NCBI GenBank assembly: GCA_018241745.1
Contig: JAFEDG010000141.1
Location: 92,850-156,849, forward strand
DNA from: Pseudomonadota bacterium
GTDB taxonomy: Bacteria; Pseudomonadota; Gammaproteobacteria; Burkholderiales; Casimicrobiaceae
DNA length: 64,000 bases
Direction of reading: 5' to 3'
Below are positions 25,145 through 33,136 of this stretch, in pieces (the stretch's first letter is position 1; each line of letters begins with the position of its first letter). The notes beneath the pieces are model-generated. The model worked only from the letters and a program-made list of their open reading frames with translations, did no database searches and was not told the origin of the DNA. The translations under genes and the position numbers were made by a program.

Positions 25145-25928
25145 ACACCCGCGCGTCGTCCTCGCGGGACGGCACGACCACCAGGGGACGCCGCTCGCCG
25201 ACGTCCTGGTCGCGGCCGGATATGCCGTGCGCGCGGCTGCCAGCGGTGAAGGCGTGGCCTCGCTGCCCGGCGACGCCACGATCGTCGCGCACTTCGACGA
25301 CGCGGCGGGTCTCGACGCCCTTGTGGATGCCGTCACCTGCGCTCGCTCGACCACCGCCGGCGCCCGCCGCTCTTCGCTGATCGTGGACCTGTCGCCTGTC
25401 ACGCCGCGCGCCTACGTCGCTGCGCGAGAGCGTTGCGGCGCGGCGGGCGTCGCACTGGTCGGTGGCGCGTTGCTCGCCAGGCGCGACGGCGCGATGCGGG
25501 TGTTGGCCGACGGCGAGGCTCTCGCGTCTGAGGACGCGGCCGCGGTCCTGCGCGCGATCGGTACCGACGTTGTCGACGTCGGTGCCGTGGGCAACGCAAA
25601 GCGGGCGGCGATCGTCGCCACGTCGATCCGGGCCGTGAACTGGGCCGTCGACCTGGAGTCGATGCGGCTCGCGCAGGCGTGTGGTTTGGAGGTGCCGCGC
25701 ATCGTCGAGCTGCTGGCGCGCGGGTCGGGCCACCACGCGCTGCTGGGGATCGCGGTCGGCGCCCAGGAACAGCGCACGCATCCGCATCCTGCAGCGCTAC
25801 GGGCGGTACTCGACACAGCTCGCGACGCCAATCACCCGGCATTGTTCGCATGCCTCGCAATGGGACCGCTCGTCGCCAACGCAGCGCACTGCACGCGCGA
25901 CGACGCGCACGAGGTACGCCCGTCATGA
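25137..25928 (+). CDS. Divergent 3-hydroxyisobutyrate-dehydrogenase-like protein
   Basis: A 263-residue protein distantly related to beta-hydroxyacid dehydrogenases. The middle matches the family in order: DLSPVTPRAYVAA (substrate-loop Asp-Ser region), GVALVGGALLARRDG (the GG segment) and VGNAKRAAIVATS with the Lys that is catalytic in the family. The N-terminal nucleotide-binding motif is not a recognisable GxGxxG (VVLAGRHDHQGTPLADVL), so NAD(P) binding is doubtful. GTG at 25137, inside the previous gene, was preferred because it starts right before the first strand. It overlaps the next gene, a full-length paralogue with intact motifs, by ATGA. The pair may form a heteromer or reflect a diverged duplicate. 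Confidence 0.7.
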   Translation: MAEHPRVVLAGRHDHQGTPLADVLVAAGYAVRAAASGEGVASLPGDATIVAHFDDAAGLDALVDAVTCARSTTAGARRSSLIVDLSPVTPRAYVAARERCGAAGVALVGGALLARRDGAMRVLADGEALASEDAAAVLRAIGTDVVDVGAVGNAKRAAIVATSIRAVNWAVDLESMRLAQACGLEVPRIVELLARGSGHHALLGIAVGAQEQRTHPHPAALRAVLDTARDANHPALFACLAMGPLVANAAHCTRDDAHEVRPS

Positions 25929-26833
25929 CGGCACGCGCGAGCGTCGGCGTCGTCGGCCTGGGTGCGATGGGCCTGCCGATGGCCGTGAACCTTCGCCGGG
26001 CAGGTCATGCGGTCACGGGCTTCGACGTCAGCGCGGAAGCGGTTGCAAGCGCAGCGCGAGAAGGCATCGCCACAGCGGTCCACCCTGCCGCGGTAAGCGC
26101 GGCAAGCGACGTCGTGCTGACGATGGTATGGGATGACGATGCGCTGGCGCGCGTGATCTTCGACGCACAAACGGGGCTGCTCGCGTCCACGGCGCTGCCG
26201 CGGTGCACGATCGATCTCAGCACGACATCGGTCGCGGTGGCGCGTCGTGCCGGGGAAGCGTTCGCGTCGCGAGGGCGCGCATTCATGGACGGCGCGGTCA
26301 TCGGCGGCGGCGTCGCGGCGATCCGGGAAGGCCGCTCGCCGCTCGTCGTCGCGGGCTCGGCCGCCGCGTACGCGGACGCCATGCCCGTCCTGGCCGTGAT
26401 CGGTCGCGCGGAATTCGTCGGCCCGCTGGGGACGGCAAAGGCCGTGAAGCTGATCAACAACCTGCTGGTCGGCGTGCTGACGGCGTCCAATGCGGAAGCG
26501 CTGTCGCTCGGCACGTCGTTGGGGCTCGCGATGTCCGACATGCTCGCGTGGTTGCGCGACTCGGATGCGGGCTCCAACGTGCTCGCGAGCTACGTCGGTA
26601 GTCGCGTCGAGCGTGGCCGCTATCCCGACGGGCTCATCGGCCACGCGCTGATGGCGAAGGACCTGCGGCTCGCCGCCCAGCTCGCGGAAGCGACCGGCAC
26701 CGCGATGAGCTTCCCGCGCTTCGCCGAACAGGCCTATCTCGAGTTCGGCCGCCACCGCGGGGCGACGGAACCCTTCCCCTGCGCATACGAATATTTCAGA
26801 GAAGCGTCGACACGCGGCGCGCAACTGCGCTAG
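25925..26833 (+). CDS. 3-hydroxyisobutyrate-dehydrogenase-family oxidoreductase
   Basis: A 302-residue beta-hydroxyacid dehydrogenase. N-terminal GLGAMGLPMAVNLRRAGH contains the GxGxxG motif, followed by DLSTTSVAVAR, GAVIGGGVAAIREG and the catalytic-lysine region GTAKAVKLINNLLVG. These enzymes oxidise 3-hydroxyisobutyrate, tartronate semialdehyde or similar 3-hydroxyacids with NAD(P). The start overlaps the diverged paralogue (ATGA). In operon with isochorismatase-fold and amidohydrolase-fold genes, it likely acts on a short hydroxyacid intermediate; methylmalonate semialdehyde as product would feed mmsA at 9583, but that link is speculative. Confidence 0.88.
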   Translation: MTARASVGVVGLGAMGLPMAVNLRRAGHAVTGFDVSAEAVASAAREGIATAVHPAAVSAASDVVLTMVWDDDALARVIFDAQTGLLASTALPRCTIDLSTTSVAVARRAGEAFASRGRAFMDGAVIGGGVAAIREGRSPLVVAGSAAAYADAMPVLAVIGRAEFVGPLGTAKAVKLINNLLVGVLTASNAEALSLGTSLGLAMSDMLAWLRDSDAGSNVLASYVGSRVERGRYPDGLIGHALMAKDLRLAAQLAEATGTAMSFPRFAEQAYLEFGRHRGATEPFPCAYEYFREASTRGAQLR

Positions 26834-26859
26834 GCGCCCATCCCAGGAAGACCGACACC

Positions 26860-27720
26860 ATGCGTTGCATCGACATGCGGCTACGGCCACCGATTCCCGA
26901 GTGGACGCGCGGAAGCACGTTCAAGACGGCCATGTGGTATCCGCGCCGCGGTGGGCGCTTCAAGGGTGCCCTTTCGGCGTGGACCGAGTCGATGGACACG
27001 CTGTTCGCGGAGATGGACGCGGCAAGCGTCCGCTATGGTGTCGTGATGGGGCGCGCGGCGTCCGGCGACCTCGGCGGCGTCGGCAACGCCGCCATCGTCG
27101 ACACGGTTACCCGCTGGCCCGAACGCTTCGTCGGCTTCCTCGGCATCGATCTCGAAGCGATCGACGCGTCGCTGGAGGATGCAGCGCGCCACGTCCACAT
27201 TCCGGGCATCAAGGGAATTTCAATCGAGCCGGGATCGAGCCGGACGCCGCGGCTGGCCGACGACCCCGCGCTGACGCCGGTCTACGAGCACTGCGTCGCG
27301 TGGGGCCTGCCCGTATCGATCTCGCTGTCCGGCCTGCTGTCGGCGCTCGCGGGCCACGACCTGACGTGGTGCAGCCCGATCCCCGTCCAGCGGGTCGCGA
27401 TGCGCTACCCGGATCTCAAGATCATCGTGTCGCACGCCGCGTGGCCGTGGACCGAACAGATGACGAGCATCGCGCTCATCTGTCCCAACATCTACGTCTC
27501 GCCGGACCTTTACGCATCGACCGCTCACATGCCCGGCGCGCGCACGTTCGTCGACGCAGCCAATTGCTTCCTCGAAGACAGGACGCTGTTCGGCACGGCC
27601 TACCCGACGCGGCCGGTCGACGAGTGCCTGCGCGACTTCCTCGACATGGGCTGGGACCCGGCGATCGTGGACAAGATTCTTTACGACAACGCGGCCCGTC
27701 TCTTCGGGCTCCCGCTCTGA
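26860..27720 (+). CDS. Amidohydrolase-2-fold protein lacking metal-ligand residues
   Basis: A 286-residue TIM-barrel protein of the amidohydrolase 2 family (ACMSD/OMA-hydratase relatives). The usual N-terminal metal-binding D-x-H-x-H-P is here DMRLRPP, with Arg replacing both His. The usual late G-S/T-D-Y-P with the catalytic Asp is FGTAYPTRP, with Ala in place of Asp. The SHAAWPW segment near residue 190 keeps one His. It may therefore work without a metal or use different chemistry; a subgroup with RxRPP is present in databases as far as I recall, but I know of no characterised member. It lies 26 bases after the dehydrogenase. Function unknown. Confidence 0.8.
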   Translation: MRCIDMRLRPPIPEWTRGSTFKTAMWYPRRGGRFKGALSAWTESMDTLFAEMDAASVRYGVVMGRAASGDLGGVGNAAIVDTVTRWPERFVGFLGIDLEAIDASLEDAARHVHIPGIKGISIEPGSSRTPRLADDPALTPVYEHCVAWGLPVSISLSGLLSALAGHDLTWCSPIPVQRVAMRYPDLKIIVSHAAWPWTEQMTSIALICPNIYVSPDLYASTAHMPGARTFVDAANCFLEDRTLFGTAYPTRPVDECLRDFLDMGWDPAIVDKILYDNAARLFGLPL

Positions 27721-27731
27721 GGGCGACCCCG

Positions 27732-28505
27732 ATGGGCGCGCTGACCGTGATTCCCGTCGAGCTCGGGCGCCGCCGCGCGGACAGCGCGTTGTTCCTGTAC
27801 CTCACGGACATCGGCGTCGAGCTGGAGATTGCCTATCGGCTGTGGGTGATCCTCGGCGGTCCGGAACCCGTCGTGGTCGACACCGGGCCGCCGCTCGACG
27901 AAGCTCACCGTCGCGGGATCACCGACGTCCGCGACATCGACAGCGGACTTCTGCAGCTCGGCATCCGCGCGACCGACGTGCGGACTGTAGTGCTGACGCA
28001 CCTGCACTGGGATCACGCTGCCAACGCGTCGCGCTTTCCCAACGCGACGTTTCTCGCACAGCGGCTCGAGATCGACTTCTTCGCGGACCACTTGCGCGAG
28101 CATCCGTCGATGAACCGGTTCTTCAGCCATCAGGCCATGCTGGCGGAATTGATCGCGACCGGGCGCGTGCGCGCCGTCCACGGCGATCAGCAACTGTTTG
28201 CCGGCGTGCGCACGATCAAGGTCGGCGGGCATACGCCTGGATCGCAGATGCTCGTCGTCGACGGCAGCGAGGGAACGCTGGTCATCACTGGCGACGCGAT
28301 ACCGCTGCACCGCAATTACACGGACAGCATCCCGTCCGGCATCGTCGTAAACACGCTGGAGGCGATCGCCGCGCTGCACCGGGTGCGCACGTTGGATGCC
28401 GCGCGCCTGTTCACGGGGCATGACCTCGAGCCCAGTCTTGCACTGGCCCGAGCGACGCACGAACAACCACCACAAGCAGGAGGAGACCATGTCGAACCCC
28501 ATTAG
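27732..28505 (+). CDS. Metallo-beta-lactamase-fold hydrolase (lactonase-like)
   Basis: A 257-residue metal hydrolase. The zinc motif HLHWDH is at residues 90-95, followed by the GGHTPGSQ histidine, TGDAI (bridging Asp) and FTGHD (last His), so both metal sites appear complete. The layout with a short C-terminus resembles the N-acyl-homoserine-lactonase/quorum-quenching group, which also contains many lactonases acting in catabolism. The ATG at 27732 lies 11 bases after the amidohydrolase stop, without a clear ribosome site. Its end overlaps the TRAP receptor start by 17 bases. Opening of a lactone formed by a dehydrogenase in the same operon would be a sensible role; this is inference. Confidence 0.88.
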   Translation: MGALTVIPVELGRRRADSALFLYLTDIGVELEIAYRLWVILGGPEPVVVDTGPPLDEAHRRGITDVRDIDSGLLQLGIRATDVRTVVLTHLHWDHAANASRFPNATFLAQRLEIDFFADHLREHPSMNRFFSHQAMLAELIATGRVRAVHGDQQLFAGVRTIKVGGHTPGSQMLVVDGSEGTLVITGDAIPLHRNYTDSIPSGIVVNTLEAIAALHRVRTLDAARLFTGHDLEPSLALARATHEQPPQAGGDHVEPH

Positions 28506-29532
28506 CCAACGCGCCGGCCCGCGTTGCCGCGCTCTGGTCGCGGCCGCGGTTGCCACCTTTGCGCTGTCTGCCGCCGCGGCGGATTTCGCATCCTCGCCGC
28601 ACGTGACGCTGCGGCTGTCTTCGTCGGCACCGCCCGGCATGGAGGACAGCAAGGCGCTCGTCGACACCGCCGAATACCTGAAAAAGGCCACCAACGGGAC
28701 CGTCGTCCTGCAGCCGTTCTTCAGCTCGGCACTGTTCGACGAGATCGCCGGGATGGGCGCCGTGCAGAGCGGCCTCGTCGACATGGCCGTTGCCTGCACC
28801 TGCAACATGACGAAGCAGACCGATGCCTACCTGTTCGCGGACGTTCCCTACCTGTGGCGGGAAATGGACAACGGTCGCGCCGTGTGGAACGGACCGATCG
28901 GCCAGGGCATCAAGACGGAACTGACGCAGAAGCTCGGCATGATTCCGCTCGCCTACACGCCGAGTGGCGGCGGCTACCGGATCCTGTGGAATACGCGCCA
29001 CCCGATCAAGGTCCCCGCCGACGTGCAGGGCATCAAGATCCGGACGACCGCAACGCCGATCGAACAGGAATTCTGGAAGGGCCTCGGCGCCGTCCCGACA
29101 CCCGTCGACGTCAAGGAAATCTACAGCGCGCTGCAGCAGGGACTGGTCGACGCGGAGCACCTGCAGCCCGTCTGGCTGACGCTGCTCAAGCACGACGAGG
29201 TGGTCAAGTACGGCACGGAGATCCGCGCGCTGGCCGTCTACCGCGTGCTGATGATCAGCCAGAAATCCTACGACAAGATGGACGCGGCACAGAAGCAGGC
29301 ATTCGCAGCGGCGATGAAGGTGTACGAGGACAAGGGCTACGAGTACAACCGCGCGTTGCGCGAGACCGCAATGGCGCAGGTGGCCAAGCGTGGGATCCCC
29401 GTGTACGAGCCCAAGGGCGCGGAGATGAAGCTATGGGAGGACTACGGGGCCAAGTTCATGGCCAGCGACGTCGTGCGCAAGAGCGTGAATCAGGCGACGC
29501 TCGAAGCCGCGATCAAGGCGCAGCGGCCCTGA
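28489..29532 (+). CDS. TRAP transporter periplasmic solute receptor (DctP type)
   Basis: A 347-residue receptor with a signal peptide (residues 1-31, hydrophobic ALVAAAVATFALSAAAA). The mature protein has the DctP organisation, including the segment GIKIRTTATPIEQEFWKGLGA, where the Arg contacts the substrate carboxylate in this family, and VDAEHLQPVWLTLLKHDEV. It binds a carboxylate-containing solute in the periplasm and passes it to the permease encoded downstream. The start at 28489 follows CAGGAGGAGA and lies inside the preceding gene. A strong hairpin follows the stop (29537), as often between receptor and permease genes, which need different dosage. Confidence 0.92.
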   Translation: MSNPISQRAGPRCRALVAAAVATFALSAAAADFASSPHVTLRLSSSAPPGMEDSKALVDTAEYLKKATNGTVVLQPFFSSALFDEIAGMGAVQSGLVDMAVACTCNMTKQTDAYLFADVPYLWREMDNGRAVWNGPIGQGIKTELTQKLGMIPLAYTPSGGGYRILWNTRHPIKVPADVQGIKIRTTATPIEQEFWKGLGAVPTPVDVKEIYSALQQGLVDAEHLQPVWLTLLKHDEVVKYGTEIRALAVYRVLMISQKSYDKMDAAQKQAFAAAMKVYEDKGYEYNRALRETAMAQVAKRGIPVYEPKGAEMKLWEDYGAKFMASDVVRKSVNQATLEAAIKAQRP

Positions 29533-29536
29533 ACGC

Positions 29537-29570
29537 GGGAGGGCAGCGGCGCAGCCGCGCCGCTGCTCCC
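29537..29570 (+). other. Intercistronic stem-loop between TRAP receptor and permease
   Basis: CAGCGGCGC (29544-29552) pairs perfectly with GCGCCGCTG (29557-29565), and GGGAG with CTCCC extends the stem after a 2-base bulge. No T-run follows, so this is not an intrinsic terminator. It probably stabilises the upstream message or partially limits read-through. Confidence 0.6.
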
Positions 29571-29593
29571 ATCCCGGTCCCCGGAACCACGCG

Positions 29594-30097
29594 ATGGCTC
29601 GCCTGCACGACGTACTGACCACTGTTTGCCGCGGTGCCGCTGCCCTGTGCGCGCTCGCGATGATCGCCATCGTCGCGGCGAGCATCGTGCTGCGCGAGGT
29701 GTTTTCGATTCCGCTCGTGTGGGCGAACGAGATCTCGATCGTGCTGTTCGTGTGGACCGTGTTTCTGGGCGCCGGCGTCGCGTTCTCCGACAACGCCCAC
29801 ATCCGCTTCGGGATGCTGGTCGACGCACTACCGCTGCGCGAGCGGCGGATCGCCGCCCTGGTCACGAGCTACGTCGGGCTCGTATTGCTGGCCGGCCTCG
29901 TCGCGACCGGCGCATACGTCGCATGGATCTACCGCAACCAGACGCTGACGACCGTGGCGACGACCGCCGCCTGGCAGTGGACGGCGGTGCCCGTCGGCGC
30001 CTTGATGGCGACAATCGGCTGGGCGCGCCATGGTCATTGGACCTGGGGCAGCACACGTCGCATCGTGGACGCAAAGGACACGGGCCTCGCGGGTTGA
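29594..30097 (+). CDS. TRAP transporter small permease (DctQ type)
   Basis: A 167-residue protein with four hydrophobic helices (roughly residues 10-32, 48-66, 85-107, 125-145), the size and topology of TRAP small membrane subunits. The conserved region VWANEISIVLFVWTVFLGAGVAF corresponds to the second helix of DctQ. It pairs with the large permease 21 bases downstream. TRAP systems use a sodium or proton gradient to import acids captured by the DctP-type receptor. Identification rests on topology, the conserved helix and its place between receptor and large permease. Confidence 0.88.
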   Translation: MARLHDVLTTVCRGAAALCALAMIAIVAASIVLREVFSIPLVWANEISIVLFVWTVFLGAGVAFSDNAHIRFGMLVDALPLRERRIAALVTSYVGLVLLAGLVATGAYVAWIYRNQTLTTVATTAAWQWTAVPVGALMATIGWARHGHWTWGSTRRIVDAKDTGLAG

Positions 30098-30118
30098 TCG
30101 CAGGGGCCTTCCGCAACC

Positions 30119-31402
30119 ATGGAACTCGTGCTGCTGACTTGCGGCTTCCTCGCCGCCATCGCCGCATCCCTCGACATCGCGCTCAGCATGATCCTGGCGA
30201 GCGCCGTGCTGCTGCTGGTAACCGGTGTCGTCCCCCTGCACCTCATCGCCGAAAAGGCGGTCACGCAGGTCTCGCTGTTCCCGTTGCTCGCGATCCCGGG
30301 GTTCATCGTCGCGGGCGAGCTGATGAACCTCACGGGGCTCACGCAGGCGCTCGGCGAGCTCGCCAAGGCACTGGTCGGCCGGTGGCGCGGCGGCATGGGT
30401 CTCGCGACGGTGCTCGCATGCATGATCTTCGGTGGCATGACCGGATCCGGACTCGCGGAAACCGTGGCCATCGGCACGCTGATGATCCCGATGCTCGAGC
30501 GGCACGGCTACCCGCGGCCATTTTCCGCGGCGATCGTCGCATCGGGCGGCAGCCTCGGGCCCATCATCCCGCCGTCGATCCCCATGGTCATCTACGCCAG
30601 CATCGCGCCGGCGGTGTCGGTGTCGGCGCTGTTCATCGGCGGCATCGTGCCCGGCCTGCTCATCGGCGTGGCGTTCATGGTCGTCGTCGCGCTGCGCAGC
30701 CGCAAGCTCGTCGTCGGCGAGCACGCGGAGGAACCGGCGCTGCCCGTGGCGCGCGTGTTCTGGCGCGCACTGCCCGCGCTGTTCGTGCCGGTCATCATCC
30801 TCGGCGGCTCGCTGGGCGGCTACACGACGGTGACCGAAGCATCCGTCCTCGCCGCGATCTACGTGCTCGGCTATGGCATCGTCACGCGCACGGTCGGCCT
30901 GCGCGGGCTCTACGATGCCGCAGCGAACACCGGCGTGGCGCTGGGCCTCTTCGGGCTCATCATCGCGGCTGCCGGCCCGTTCTCGTTCTTCCTGGCGCTG
31001 TACGGCGCGCCTGACGCCGTCGGCCACATCCTGCTGTCCGTCTCGCAAGGCAATCCCACGGTGCTGATGGCAGTGCTCGTCGTCATCCTGCTCGTCCTCG
31101 GATGCCTGGTGGAAGCCACCTCGCTGGTCATCATCCTGGCCCCGATCCTCACGGCCACCGCCACGGTTGCAGGCATCGACCAGGTCCACATGGGCGTCGT
31201 CGCGATTGTGGCGCTGATGATCGGGCTGTTCACGCCGCCCGTGGGCACCAACCTGTTCGCGGTGGTCACCATCGCCGGCACCGGCATCGAGCGCATCGCG
31301 CGCGAAGTGGTGCCATTCGCGATCGTCGCCTGCCTCGTGCTGGCGCTGCTCATCGCGGTGCCGTCGCTGGTCACCTGGCTTCCCGGCCTCACGGCGCGTT
31401 AG
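30119..31402 (+). CDS. TRAP transporter large permease (DctM type)
   Basis: A 427-residue integral membrane protein with about 12 hydrophobic segments and the DctM motifs FPLLAIPGFIVAGELM, FGGMTGSGLAETVAIGTLMIP, ASGGSLGPIIPPSIPMVIYA and GLFTPPVGTNLFAV. It forms the transport channel of the TRAP system with the receptor at 28489 and the small subunit at 29594. Normal family length. It is followed after 24 bases by the ThDP enzyme, so uptake and metabolism are one unit. Substrate not determinable; the family favours organic acids, including sulfonates and keto-acids. Confidence 0.93.
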   Translation: MELVLLTCGFLAAIAASLDIALSMILASAVLLLVTGVVPLHLIAEKAVTQVSLFPLLAIPGFIVAGELMNLTGLTQALGELAKALVGRWRGGMGLATVLACMIFGGMTGSGLAETVAIGTLMIPMLERHGYPRPFSAAIVASGGSLGPIIPPSIPMVIYASIAPAVSVSALFIGGIVPGLLIGVAFMVVVALRSRKLVVGEHAEEPALPVARVFWRALPALFVPVIILGGSLGGYTTVTEASVLAAIYVLGYGIVTRTVGLRGLYDAAANTGVALGLFGLIIAAAGPFSFFLALYGAPDAVGHILLSVSQGNPTVLMAVLVVILLVLGCLVEATSLVIILAPILTATATVAGIDQVHMGVVAIVALMIGLFTPPVGTNLFAVVTIAGTGIERIAREVVPFAIVACLVLALLIAVPSLVTWLPGLTAR

Positions 31403-31426
31403 CGCGCATTCCTCTGGAGAACAACC

Positions 31427-33136
31427 TTGAACCAACAATCGACGACGGGAGGCGGCGCGGTCGTAGCCGCGCTCGAGGACGAACGCGTGCGCCACGTATT
31501 CGGGCTGATCGGCTCCGCCGGCATGGAAGTGTTCGACGCGCTTCACGAGCATCCGTCGATCCGGTTCATCGGCGTGCGCGACGAGCGCACCGGCACCCAC
31601 ATGGCGGACGGCTATGCCCGCGCCTCCGGAGGTGCCGGTGTATTCCTGGCGGGCCAGAACGGGCCCGGAGCCACCAACACGGTGACAGGCCTGGCCCAGG
31701 CGCGCGCGGCGTACTCGCCGCTGGTGGTGCTTGCCGGCTCGCTGTCGAGCGAACACGTCTACCGCGACGCGTTCCAGGAGGTCGACCAGCAATCGTTGTT
31801 CCTCCCCGTGACCAAACGTTGCTGGACGCTCACGCGGGCTGCGCGCATTGGCGAGACGATCCGCGACGCGTTCCGGACGGCCCTCGCGCCGCGCAGGGGC
31901 CCCGTCGCGGTCAACCTGCCCCGCGACCTGCTGGCGGCGTCGGTCGCGGCGTCCCCGAGCCGGGCATCTGCCGGGTCGCCGATCGACATGGCGCCGGTCG
32001 GCAATCCCGAGGTGATCGCCCGCGCGGTCGAGCTGCTGCGGGGAGCGCACCGTCCGCTGATCCTCGCGGGCGGCGGCATCAAGACCGGCCTCGGGTCCGA
32101 GGCCACGCTGCGACTCGCCGAGCGACTCGGCGCACCGGTCGCCGCGTCCCCCGGACATGGGGACGCCGTGCCATGCACGCACCGGCTGTACGCGGGACAG
32201 GTTGGCCCGCGCGGCAATGCGGTCGCGTCCAAGCTTGCGCGCGAGGCGGACGTCATCCTGGCGCTGGGCACGCGCCTCGGGTTCAACACGACGTTCTATA
32301 CGTATGATCACCTGAATCCGGACGCGAAGATCATCCAGGTCGAGATCGAGCCCACGGCCATCAGCCGCTTCTTTCCCGTGGCGCTGGGCATTCTCGGCGA
32401 CGCGGCGCGGATCGCGAACCAGCTCGCCGCCGCGCTGCCGACGGACGGTGCCGGTGCTGCTGCCGTGTGGACGACACGCTTCGTCGACGAGCGGCGGCGC
32501 ATGCTCGCCGAACGCGATGCGGCGGCCGAAAGGGGCGGCGAGCCGATCCAGCCCGCGACGCTGTTCGGCGCACTGCGTGCCGTCGCGCCCGCAAACGCGA
32601 TGTACACGATGGACGCCGGCACGTTGTGCCTGCAGGCGACCGACCAGCTCAACTATGCCGTGCCGCCGGCACTCTTCACGCCGCTAGACTTCGGACTCGT
32701 CGGCTTTTCATACGCGTGCGGGCTCGGCGTCAAGCTTGCCTGCCCGACGCGTCCTGTCATCAGCTTGATGGGCGACGGCGGATTCGGCATGACGATGAGC
32801 GAGATCGGGACAGCGGTCGCGCATGGCATCAACACGGTCTGCGTCGTCATGAACAACGGCTGCTGGGGTGCCGAGAAGGCCTACCAGCGCGACTTCTTCG
32901 GCGGCCGCTACATCGGCGCCGACGTTCCCAACCCGCCGTATGACCGCGTCGCGGAGCTGTTCGGCGCAGCGGGCTTTCGCGTCGACCGCGCGTCGCAGCT
33001 GCGCGATGCGTTGTCCGCGGCAATCCACGCGGGCCGGCCTGCGATCGTCGACGTCGCCGTCGATCCCGACGCCCTCTACAGCTTCCGCCGCGATTCGTTC
33101 AAGCACCGCGACACGAACGCCGGCGTGGGGTCGTGA
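31427..33136 (+). CDS. Thiamine-diphosphate-dependent enzyme (acetolactate-synthase/Xsc-like)
   Basis: A 569-residue ThDP enzyme with the three usual domains. The cofactor-activating Glu53 lies in VRDERTGTHMADGYAR. The ThDP/Mg motif begins GDG at 449-451 and ends NN at 476-477. The stretch FGLIGSAGM...GQNGPGATN resembles sulfoacetaldehyde acetyltransferase (Xsc), whereas AFQEVDQ recalls acetolactate synthases, so the subgroup is ambiguous. The start is TTG behind CTGGAGAACAACC. It lies between a TRAP transporter and a GMC alcohol dehydrogenase, an arrangement that occurs in isethionate pathways. Reaction type (C-C ligation or cleavage next to a carbonyl) is certain only at family level. Confidence 0.85.
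   Translation: MNQQSTTGGGAVVAALEDERVRHVFGLIGSAGMEVFDALHEHPSIRFIGVRDERTGTHMADGYARASGGAGVFLAGQNGPGATNTVTGLAQARAAYSPLVVLAGSLSSEHVYRDAFQEVDQQSLFLPVTKRCWTLTRAARIGETIRDAFRTALAPRRGPVAVNLPRDLLAASVAASPSRASAGSPIDMAPVGNPEVIARAVELLRGAHRPLILAGGGIKTGLGSEATLRLAERLGAPVAASPGHGDAVPCTHRLYAGQVGPRGNAVASKLAREADVILALGTRLGFNTTFYTYDHLNPDAKIIQVEIEPTAISRFFPVALGILGDAARIANQLAAALPTDGAGAAAVWTTRFVDERRRMLAERDAAAERGGEPIQPATLFGALRAVAPANAMYTMDAGTLCLQATDQLNYAVPPALFTPLDFGLVGFSYACGLGVKLACPTRPVISLMGDGGFGMTMSEIGTAVAHGINTVCVVMNNGCWGAEKAYQRDFFGGRYIGADVPNPPYDRVAELFGAAGFRVDRASQLRDALSAAIHAGRPAIVDVAVDPDALYSFRRDSFKHRDTNAGVGS

Noticed and set aside
29537..29570. Intrinsic terminator between TRAP genes
   Set aside because: The hairpin is strong but no T-run follows, and the downstream permease genes need read-through; kept as a stem-loop only.
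29828..32311. An 827-residue reverse-strand open frame
   Set aside because: Antisense to the TRAP permease and ThDP genes; composition consistent with a shadow frame.
31427..33136. Firm assignment of the ThDP enzyme as Xsc or acetolactate synthase
   Set aside because: Motifs are mixed between the two subgroups, so no gene symbol was given.
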